Source: JAHEEL01 sp963836085 (lineage in GTDB: Bacteria; Actinomycetota; Acidimicrobiia; Spongiisociales; UBA5794). From it: a stretch of DNA of 64,000 bases. This document shows positions 7,940 through 14,950 of this stretch, one piece after another (position 1 is the first letter of the stretch; every line of letters starts with the position of its first letter). The stretch is taken from contig CAWIHT010000002.1 of assembly GCA_963836085.1 (NCBI GenBank), forward strand, positions 1 through 64,000, in the 5' to 3' direction. The translations under genes and the position numbers were made by a program. The notes under the pieces are model-generated. The model was not told where the DNA came from. It made no database searches and saw only the letters and a list, made by a program, of their open reading frames with translations.

Positions 7940-9016
7940 CTATGCCCCGCCGTTCAGGACCTCCGACACCATCACCGGGCGTCCTTCGTCGATTGACAGG
8001 TGGGCTGCTTGACCGACAGCAACAGCCAGGAGGCCATCCTCGAGAGTGACCTTCGGCGGCGCGCCATTCCTGATCGCGGTCACAAAATCGAGGTGCTCCA
8101 GATAGCTGGCTCCCTCATGAAGCCCATGGAAAGCAACATGCTCATCGGACACGAGCATCTCGTTGACGGTGCGCTCGGCGCGGCGCCCCAAACGGATCAC
8201 TGCTTCGGGCACGAACGCCTCAACCTTGCCGACATCACCGACGACCACGAGCTCCTGTTCGTTGCGGGAGCCCTCGGCAAACATGCACAGATCGAGCATG
8301 CCCCGGATCCCGTTCTCGAAATCGACGATGACGTAACCGTTGTCGAGCAGGTCCGGGGTTTCTCCGACGTAGCGCTCATCGAGATGATTGACGTCCTGAG
8401 CACCGGATGCGTAGACCCGCACCGGCTGTGAGTCGGCGATCAGCGTCATCAGATCGAAGAAGTGACAGCACTTCTCCACGAAGGTTCCCCCGGTGTTCCG
8501 GTTGAACCTGTTCCAGTTCCCCACTTTGGGAAGGAACGGAAACCGATGCTCGCGGATCGCAACCATCTTGACATTGCCGGCACTCCCGGCGCTCACTTCA
8601 TGGATGAGCGCCTGGATCGGTGGCTTGTACCGATACTCGAGTCCCATCCAGATGATGCCTTGGTGTCCTTCCGCAGCTTCGATGATGCGGCGGCACTCGG
8701 ACACCGTGGTGCCGAGTGGCTTCTCCACCAAGACGTGAACATCGGTGGCGAGGATGTCTTTCATCACATCTGCGTGTGTGTGGTTCGGCGACACGAGGAC
8801 CACCGCGTCACACACGCCGGCCGCCAACAGATCCTTGTGATCTTCGAAGACCATGTCGTCTTGGATGCGCGCCGTGTTCCTGCCGAACTTGCGCGACTGG
8901 GGATCCGGATCGGAGATCGCCACGACGCGGGCGCCGTCGATGGCATTCACATTGTTGATGTGCTCAAGCCCCATCATCCCGGTGCCGATCACGCCGTAGC
9001 GAATCTCTTCACTCAC
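7940..9016 (-). CDS. Gfo/Idh/MocA-family NAD-dependent protein; possible NAD-dependent sulfoquinovosidase
   Basis: The 358-residue protein has an N-terminal Rossmann fold (GVIGTGMMGLEH, G9-G13), the EKPLG motif at 98-102 that holds the nicotinamide in this family, and a C-terminal alpha/beta domain with GGTFVEKCCHFFDL (H185). Most members are sugar dehydrogenases, but some act as glycosidases through a tightly bound NAD (CAZy GH109, GH177, GH179, GH188). GH188 comprises NAD-dependent sulfoquinovosidases found in sulfoquinovose operons. No other glycosidase is present in this operon, so a gateway role is attractive but unproven. The start is GTG at 9016 with CAGGAGAG upstream, 12 bases after the preceding gene. 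Confidence 0.7.
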   Translation of the reverse strand: MSEEIRYGVIGTGMMGLEHINNVNAIDGARVVAISDPDPQSRKFGRNTARIQDDMVFEDHKDLLAAGVCDAVVLVSPNHTHADVMKDILATDVHVLVEKPLGTTVSECRRIIEAAEGHQGIIWMGLEYRYKPPIQALIHEVSAGSAGNVKMVAIREHRFPFLPKVGNWNRFNRNTGGTFVEKCCHFFDLMTLIADSQPVRVYASGAQDVNHLDERYVGETPDLLDNGYVIVDFENGIRGMLDLCMFAEGSRNEQELVVVGDVGKVEAFVPEAVIRLGRRAERTVNEMLVSDEHVAFHGLHEGASYLEHLDFVTAIRNGAPPKVTLEDGLLAVAVGQAAHLSIDEGRPVMVSEVLNGGA

Positions 9017-9028
9017 TGGTCTCTCCTG

Positions 9029-10048
9029 CTACTTGATACCCAGGTACTGGTCGGTACGGGCAACGGCCTCGGGGCCGGTTGCCTGCATCTCCATCGAAGC
9101 ACGCACCGCATCGATCGTCTCGGGAATCGTCACCGATTCCTGCGGAATGTTGATGGCAAACACGACATCATCACCGGACAGACCCACCGTCTCTTCGAAG
9201 AGGCCGATCTCGTACATGTCGCCACGCGGATACTCCATGTAGCGCGCCCATTGGAACAGCGATGAGTTCGAGTTGAAACCCTCGTCGATCCGCGCAACCA
9301 TGATCCGCGGGTAGGCCCTGAAGGCAGCGATGGCCTCTTCCACGGACATCTTCTCCTTCGGCGATGCCGAGATGGTGATGATGTGACCGTGAGTGACCGG
9401 CGTGTGGACCAACAGACCGGTTGCGTCCACGCCTTCCATGATGTTCATGAGGTCCACGGCCTGATGGTTCGGGATCGGCTCCATCTGCAGAACATTCGTC
9501 AGCCCACGATGGGTGTCCCCCGGATCGGCAACACGGCGAATGATCGTAATGAAGGTCTTCGAAACACCAACGGCCCTGTGGATGGCGTCCACTGCCCGGA
9601 TCAGCCCCGTCGTGTTGCACGAAGTGAGTTTGAGATAGTCGACTCCGAGGCCCTTCTCATAGTTGACGGTGCCGTGGAAGAAGACATCGGCGACCTCCGC
9701 CGACTCCCCGCCCTGGAAAACCGCTTTCACGCCTGCAGCCAGATACTTCTCTTTGTTCTTTGCACCAATCCCACCCGGTGCCGAGTCGAGCATGATGTCG
9801 ACCTCGCCGAGCAGATCGTCGAAGCTCCCCGCAACGGGAATACCGGCGGCCTCCAGGCCCTGCTCGGAACCGGGAACTGCAGCAAAGAGATTGAAGGGCA
9901 TGCCGCGCGCCTTGAGCGCTCGTACGGCCATCGTCGGTGCGACGTCGGCAACGCCGACCAACTCCATGTCTCCCTGCATCGCCACGCCCGAGGCGAGGCG
10001 GTTGCCGATCACTCCATAGCCGGCAACCCCGACCTTCACCTTGCTCAT
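9029..10048 (-). CDS. Archaeal-type (type II) GAPDH-like dehydrogenase; candidate sulfolactaldehyde dehydrogenase
   Basis: A 339-residue protein related to the archaeal/type II NAD(P)-dependent glyceraldehyde-3-phosphate dehydrogenases. It has the Rossmann motif GVAGYGVIGNRLA and the active-site segment SCNTTGL with C144. The usual RGP.NA...P..SHHGPDV stretch that lines the phosphate sites is replaced by RGLTNVLQMEPIPNHQAVDL; the catalytic-type H195 is kept, its neighbours are not. This suggests an aldehyde oxidation on a non-phosphate substrate. In this operon the expected aldehyde is 3-sulfolactaldehyde. The ATG at 10048 follows GGGAGCAGGAC. Ordinary GAPDH activity cannot be excluded. Confidence 0.72.
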   Translation of the reverse strand: MSKVKVGVAGYGVIGNRLASGVAMQGDMELVGVADVAPTMAVRALKARGMPFNLFAAVPGSEQGLEAAGIPVAGSFDDLLGEVDIMLDSAPGGIGAKNKEKYLAAGVKAVFQGGESAEVADVFFHGTVNYEKGLGVDYLKLTSCNTTGLIRAVDAIHRAVGVSKTFITIIRRVADPGDTHRGLTNVLQMEPIPNHQAVDLMNIMEGVDATGLLVHTPVTHGHIITISASPKEKMSVEEAIAAFRAYPRIMVARIDEGFNSNSSLFQWARYMEYPRGDMYEIGLFEETVGLSGDDVVFAINIPQESVTIPETIDAVRASMEMQATGPEAVARTDQYLGIK

Positions 10049-10068
10049 GTCCTGCTCCCTGCTCGGTC

Positions 10069-11490
10069 CTACAGGTCGATTACTGGGATTCTCCAGCAAT
10101 CCGCCAACGCTTCCAATTCTTCGCGGTACTCGCCGTAGACGATGCCGAAATGGTGCTCGAGTCCTTCTCTCATGATCGTGGCCGTCACCTCCGACGCCGG
10201 CTTGCCAAAGTCGACAACACCAGCGGTTCCGGAAAAGGCCAGAGGCGCATCCATCATCGATCCCGACCCGATGACCAGCGAATGCACCCCACCGGATTGA
10301 CTCAGCCGGGCCAACGTGACTCGTCCCGGACGAAGTGCAAATTCATTGAGGAGCGGGAGCTTCCGGTTGGAGTGGACCGTTCCCACCGCGGAGCCGTCGG
10401 AAGGTGCCATATGCATGGGGGCCAGCCCGCAGTGCCACAACACTCCGGTCGTTCCGCCGGTATCCATCTCGACGATGTCCGCGACGAAGGCCGGCTCGCC
10501 GGCGATGTGCTGCAGCAGCAAAGCGGTCACGTTGCCGTAGACATCTGCTTCACAGGTCCCGGGGATGCCGTCGTCGATCAACATGCTCTGTGGGGAACAC
10601 GCGGCTCCACCGTATTCGGTGAAGCACTCCGGCCAACACCTGGTGGCGACCCCCGACCAGCCGGCGTCGGCAATAAGCCCCTTGAGTCCGCCGTACAGGC
10701 TGAGTGACTTGCTGAGCGATTCCTGATCGAGGTCGTCGAGGCTCCCCAAGGCGGCGGCTGCTCTCTCGCGTGTCGCTGCCACCACCTCGGGAACGACGGC
10801 CGCTGCCTGTCCAAACAGGTCTTCGAGTTCCTTCCGTTCGACGGTCACTCCGGTGAGTTTGGTGAGCGTGTCCGGGTCGTATCCGCACGGGTCAAAGCCG
10901 ACTGGATGGTCACCGATGACGCCGATCGTGGTCCCGGACAGCTTGGAGGCAACCACAGCTGCCTTGGCTGCCGCGGTCGTCGAGACGTCCTTGGGCTGGC
11001 GTCGCAGTGACGCTCGTTGCCCAATCTCACCCGCCAGCAGGCGCTCGATATCGCCAACGGCACCAGCGTCAGTGGCGGAGCGGTGGACGTAGTCAAAATC
11101 GCTGCCGGCTTTGACGAGGGCATACGCCGCGAGGTTGACGCCGCAGAATGAGTTGAGGCGAAGCCGGCCGCCGGTGCGCTCCTCAGGGAAGGTCCACAAG
11201 ATGATCGGCGCATCGAACCTGGCACCGATCGCCTCCGTCATCGACGAATCGGTGAACGAGACTTGGAGCAACAGGAGGGCATCAAGCTGCTGTCCATCGA
11301 ACTGGCTCAGTGCATGCTCGGTCGCCGCAGCATCGAACAACAGATCGGCGGTTCCCACGAGCTCAGCGTCCAAGCCGGCCAACGTGTTCATTGCTGTTGC
11401 CGACACCTGCTCAGCGTACGGAACGTCGAACGTGGGACGGGCCAGCGCCAGAACACCGACACGGAACCCGTGAGTCTCCATCTCCGTCAT
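10069..11490 (-). CDS. L-fucose/L-arabinose isomerase-like sugar isomerase; candidate sulfoquinovose isomerase
   Basis: The 473-residue protein has the layout of the L-fucose isomerase superfamily: an N-terminal part scanning sugar-binding folds (LLLLQVSFTDSS, APIILWTFPEER), a middle stretch with IGVIGDHPVGFDPC, and a C-terminal domain with TRCWPECFTEYGGAACSPQS, CEADVYGNVTALLLQ and LWHCGLAPM. The E-D-H type residues for the metal ion fit CEAD...H. In the transaldolase-dependent sulfoglycolysis pathway the aldose-ketose step from sulfoquinovose to 6-deoxy-6-sulfofructose is carried out by a FucI-like enzyme. The start overlaps the transaldolase stop by ATGA, which implies coupled translation. 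Another deoxy-sugar substrate is possible. Confidence 0.72.
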   Translation of the reverse strand: MTEMETHGFRVGVLALARPTFDVPYAEQVSATAMNTLAGLDAELVGTADLLFDAAATEHALSQFDGQQLDALLLLQVSFTDSSMTEAIGARFDAPIILWTFPEERTGGRLRLNSFCGVNLAAYALVKAGSDFDYVHRSATDAGAVGDIERLLAGEIGQRASLRRQPKDVSTTAAAKAAVVASKLSGTTIGVIGDHPVGFDPCGYDPDTLTKLTGVTVERKELEDLFGQAAAVVPEVVAATRERAAAALGSLDDLDQESLSKSLSLYGGLKGLIADAGWSGVATRCWPECFTEYGGAACSPQSMLIDDGIPGTCEADVYGNVTALLLQHIAGEPAFVADIVEMDTGGTTGVLWHCGLAPMHMAPSDGSAVGTVHSNRKLPLLNEFALRPGRVTLARLSQSGGVHSLVIGSGSMMDAPLAFSGTAGVVDFGKPASEVTATIMREGLEHHFGIVYGEYREELEALADCWRIPVIDL

Positions 11491-12149
11491 TCGTAGGGAG
11501 TGTCGTCCCAGAAGCTCTGGAACTTGCCAAGGCCGACGTCGGTGTACGGGTGGTCGAACGAATCTTTGAAGACCGGCATGCCCGCGGTAACGATGTCGGC
11601 ACCACTGACGGCAGCGTTGGTGATCTGTCGTGCATTGCGAGCAGCGGCAACAATGATCTCGGTGTCGAAGCCGAAGTTGTTGCGAATCGTGGTCACTTCA
11701 TCAATGAAGTGGATGATCTCTTCGCCGTTGCTCTCCTTCCAGCCGATGAACGGGGAGACGTAGGCCGCTCCCATTCGCATCGCCTGCAATGCCTGCGCCG
11801 CGGAGAACACGAGGGTCAGGTTCGACTTGATGTCCGCTGCGGCGAGTTCGAAAACCGCCTTGAATCCCGCCTCTCCTGCCGGGAGCTTGATAACGAAGTT
11901 CGGCGACAGAGCGGCAAGCTTCTTGCCTTCTGTGACCATCTCTCGCCAATCATCGAGATGCGGATTCACTTCCACACTGATGGGCTTGTCGGTTCCGGCA
12001 AAGATGTCCGCGATTTCCATGATCACGTTCATGAACGGCTTGCCGGAGACCTGCACATGACGCGGATTGGTGGTGACACCGTCGATGTCCCACATCTCCA
12101 ACGCGTGCTTGATCTCGTCGGTCATTGCGCTGTCTAGAAAGAACTTCAT
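11487..12149 (-). CDS. Small (FSA/MipB-type) transaldolase; candidate 6-deoxy-6-sulfofructose transaldolase
   Basis: The 220-residue protein is a short-form transaldolase/fructose-6-phosphate aldolase, a single TIM barrel. The Schiff-base lysine is K88 in NFVIKLPAG, and the strand-2 motif reads DGVTTNPRHV, with R30-H31 where ordinary members have a serine or threonine. TLVFSAAQALQAMRMGAAYVSPF and the final GADIVTAG strand are typical. In sulfoglycolysis such an enzyme splits sulfofructose to sulfolactaldehyde and passes the dihydroxyacetone unit to glyceraldehyde 3-phosphate. It overlaps both neighbours by ATGA. The basic pair after TTNP could help bind a sulfonate, which is inference. Confidence 0.8.
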   Translation of the reverse strand: MKFFLDSAMTDEIKHALEMWDIDGVTTNPRHVQVSGKPFMNVIMEIADIFAGTDKPISVEVNPHLDDWREMVTEGKKLAALSPNFVIKLPAGEAGFKAVFELAAADIKSNLTLVFSAAQALQAMRMGAAYVSPFIGWKESNGEEIIHFIDEVTTIRNNFGFDTEIIVAAARNARQITNAAVSGADIVTAGMPVFKDSFDHPYTDVGLGKFQSFWDDTPYE

Positions 12150-13099
12150 CTCATCTCCGTGTTTGGCTCGTGGTTGTCGAGGGTCTTCCTCACGTTCTCC
12201 ACCGTTACTTCGTTCACCCGCTCGTTTGACTCGGTGGTCAGACCGGCGATGTGCGGGGTCAGAACCACGTTGTCGAGGTCGGCGAACATCTCAGCTGCGG
12301 TTGCAGTGAGGGGCTCGGTCTCGAACACGTCGAGTGCCGCTCCCGCAATGTTCCCATTGCGGACGGCGGCGGCGAGCGCGGCGTCGTCAACGACCCCGCC
12401 TCGGGATGTGTTGACAATGATGGCGCCCGATCTCATTGTGCCGAGGCTATCTGCGTTGATGAGGTGCCGGGTGGAATCTGTCAGTGGAACATGAAGGCTG
12501 ATCGCATCGGACCGGGCCAATAGGTCGGCAAGATTGTCGACGTAGGTGACATCGGTCCACGCCGGATCGTCAGCAGTCAAGAACAAATCGAAGGCGGCCA
12601 CCGTCATTCCCAACGCAGTGGCGCGTTCCGCCACCATTCGGGCAATGCCGCCCAGACCGACCAGCCCCAACGTCTTGCCGCTGGTCTCACGCCCCTGGAG
12701 CGCTTCACGCGGCCACGTCCCATCGACCATCCGATCCCGTGCCTGGTAGGCGCCGCGGAACAGCATCATCATCGATGCGATCACATACTCGGCGACTGCT
12801 CTGCTATTGGCGCCCGTGGCCGGATGAACCGTGATGCCTCGCCGCTCGCACGCACCCATGTCGATGTTGTCCAGCCCAACTCCGAGTCGTCCGACCACGC
12901 GCAGCCGGGGTGCGGCCGCCAGGAGCTCTTCATCCACCTGGGTGCGGTTGCGCACGATGATCGCTTCGGCGTCTGCCATTGCAGTCAGAAGCGCGGATCG
13001 CTCGTCGACGAGCTCGGGATCAAACAAGACCTCGTACTCGGACCGCAATGGAGCAAGCGCGGCTTCGTTCATGAATTCAGATACAACAACCAGTGGCAT
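12146..13099 (-). CDS. D-isomer-specific 2-hydroxyacid dehydrogenase; candidate (S)-sulfolactate dehydrogenase (SlcC-like)
   Basis: The 317-residue protein is in the D-2-hydroxyacid dehydrogenase (SerA/FormateDH-like) family. The NAD motif is GLVGLGGIARMVA (147-158) and the catalytic triad is R233 (NTSRGG), E262 (DVFETEP) and H283 (TPHIAG). The (S)-sulfolactate dehydrogenase SlcC of Chromohalobacter belongs to this family and works with ComC to invert sulfolactate through sulfopyruvate. Both enzyme types occur in this operon, at its two ends. The start at ATG 13099, not 13132, is chosen because GACGAGGTGAC lies just upstream. It is the first gene of the operon. Phosphoglycerate or another hydroxyacid is the alternative substrate. 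Confidence 0.78.
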   Translation of the reverse strand: MPLVVVSEFMNEAALAPLRSEYEVLFDPELVDERSALLTAMADAEAIIVRNRTQVDEELLAAAPRLRVVGRLGVGLDNIDMGACERRGITVHPATGANSRAVAEYVIASMMMLFRGAYQARDRMVDGTWPREALQGRETSGKTLGLVGLGGIARMVAERATALGMTVAAFDLFLTADDPAWTDVTYVDNLADLLARSDAISLHVPLTDSTRHLINADSLGTMRSGAIIVNTSRGGVVDDAALAAAVRNGNIAGAALDVFETEPLTATAAEMFADLDNVVLTPHIAGLTTESNERVNEVTVENVRKTLDNHEPNTEMR

Positions 13100-13197
13100 C
13101 GTCACCTCGTCAAGTTCATCGCGTCCCATCAATGGAGCCGGTCCCGTTGCCGAGACTGAAGGATGTCACCCGATCAGTTCCTTGGGAACCCAGGATG

Positions 13198-13243
13198 TTC
13201 GACTCAAGGTTGAGAGACTACTACCAGGCGTTTTCGAGTCGAA
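13198..13243. promoter_or_regulatory. Inverted repeat in the divergent promoter region, candidate operator
   Basis: TTCGACTC at 13198-13205 and GAGTCGAA at 13236-13243 are perfect reverse complements 30 bases apart. A smaller dyad, GTTCCTTGGGAAC, lies at 13177-13189. All sit between the divergent catabolic operon and importer, where a regulator would bind. No regulator gene lies next to them, and the match could be chance. Confidence 0.3.
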
Positions 13244-13347
13244 TTCCGAAGTTGGCCCGGCGATCGAGTGGCATGAGGATTCTGGTAGCCGGGCCATCAC
13301 TCGCCCAACCTCGATGCCACATACTGGCAGGTGTGGGTCAGCTCGGT

Positions 13348-13375
13348 TTGGCGAGACACAGGCTGCCGGTATAGT
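13348..13375 (+). promoter_or_regulatory. Candidate promoter of the sugar importer operon
   Basis: TTGGCG at 13348-13353 and TATAGT at 13370-13375 are 16 bases apart and resemble sigma-70-type boxes. They lie about 40 bases upstream of AAGGAGG and the solute-binding-protein start at 13417. Confidence 0.45.
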
Positions 13376-13416
13376 TGTTGCGGTATCGGCGAGAGGTCGA
13401 TGCTCAAGGAGGAGAA

Positions 13417-14821
13417 ATGACAAAACGACTATTCGTGGTGTTGTTCGTGCTTGCGTTGATTGCTGCCGCCTGCAGCAGCGACGACGATGCGAGTGACACG
13501 ACCGCAGCGGGCGACACAACAACGACCGCAGCAGCAACGGACGAGACGACAACGACCGCCGCAACCGGCGGGGACGAAACAACGACGACCGAAGCTCCAA
13601 TGGTGGACTTGGCGGGTACGAGCGTCACCGTGTTCTCATCAGAGGACGGCGTTGACGAGGCGACGGGGATTCAGCGAGCCCTCGACGTCTTCGCCGCCGA
13701 GACCGGAATAGAAATCACGCACACTGGTGCTCGTGACTTCTCCGACCAGATCAACGCTCAGGCGGTCGGAGGCAATCCACCGGACATCGGAATGTTCCCG
13801 CAGCCCGGCAAGGTGAAAGACTTTGCGTCACAGGGCTACCTGCTTCCGCTCGACCCGGCAGTCGACGCTGCCGTCAGGCCGCAGTGGCCGGCCGGCACGC
13901 TTGAGACCTACTCGGTTGACGGAGTGGCGTATGCGGTTCAGGCCAAGACCGACCTCAAGTCGATCGTTTGGTACAACACGAAGGTGTTCGCCGACGGTGG
14001 CTACGCGATCCCGACGACCCTCACCGAATTGTTCGACCTCAGCAATCAGATGATCGCTGACGGTGTAACCCCATGGTGCATCGGTATCGAGTCCGGTCCG
14101 GCTACCGGTTGGACGTTCACGGACTGGATGGAAGACATGATGCTGCGGCTCGAAGGGCCAGAGGCATATGACGAGTGGACCTCGAACGCCCTCAAGTTCA
14201 GCGATCCGCGCGTCGTCGCCGTTGGCGAGGCCATCCTCAACGTCTGGAACACGCCCGGCAACACGTACGCTGCCGGCGGCTCGATTGCAGCCACCTCGCA
14301 CAGCGCCGACAACGGGCCGCCGCTCGCCGACGGGACGTGCGCCATGGTTCGCCAGGCTTCGTTCTTCGCAGCATTCCTACCCGAGGGCACGCCCGTGGGA
14401 CCGGACGGCGAAGTGAACACGTTCTACTTCCCGGCCGCCGATGCGTCCTCGTCACCGGTGCTTACCGCCGGCAACTCGGCCGCAGCCTTCCGGGACGCGC
14501 CTGAGGTGTGGGCTGTGATGGAGTACCTGGGCTCGACTCAGTACGCCGAGGAGCGCCAGAAGGCGCAGCGGGAGATCAAGGGCGGCGACGCCTCCGGTTT
14601 CCTCACTGCGAACCTGGGTGTCGACCTCAATCTGTGGAATGAACTCGAGGGCGGGATTCATTTCGATCCTCGCCTCGGCTGATCCGGCCCGCTTCGACGG
14701 CTCGGACCTCATGCCCGCAGCCGTAGGATCCGGAAGCTTCTGGACAGAGGGAACTAGCGCGGTCAACGGTGACAAGAGTGTTGCTGACGCCTTCGCGGCG
14801 ATTGACGCCACCTGGCCGTAA
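13417..14821 (+). CDS. ABC sugar importer, solute-binding lipoprotein (one frameshift)
   Basis: The protein has a lipoprotein signal (ALIAAACSS), a Thr-rich linker to about residue 65 and a family-1 extracellular solute-binding domain resembling alpha-glucoside binders (AglE-like): TGARDFSDQINAQAVGGNPPDI in sense, YAVQAKTDLKSIVWYNTKVF, PWCIGIESG. The first frame stops at 14682, but the next frame continues with FDGSDLMPAAVGSGSFWTEG and ends at 14821 with DAFAAIDATWP, the normal C-terminus. One extra G in the run at 14648-14651 explains this, giving 467 residues after repair. The ATG at 13417 follows AAGGAGG. As first importer gene facing the sulfonate operon it probably captures sulfoquinovose or its glycosides. 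Confidence 0.85.
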
Positions 14822-14855
14822 ACGGACAAGCACAAGACATGACGAATACAGGGAG

Positions 14856-14881
14856 GCCGGCCTGCTTCGCAGGCCGGCTTT
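14856..14881 (+). terminator. Hairpin between binding-protein and permease genes
   Basis: GCCGGCCTGC (14856-14865), loop TTC, and GCAGGCCGGC (14869-14878) form a perfect 10-bp stem followed by TTT. It can act as a partial terminator or protect the upstream mRNA, giving more binding protein than permease. Confidence 0.75.
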
Positions 14882-14950
14882 CCTCGCGTTCGCAATGAGT
14901 AGCATGTCGGAACTAGATTGCAGACAAGGCCGGAATCGGGAGGGAGCACA

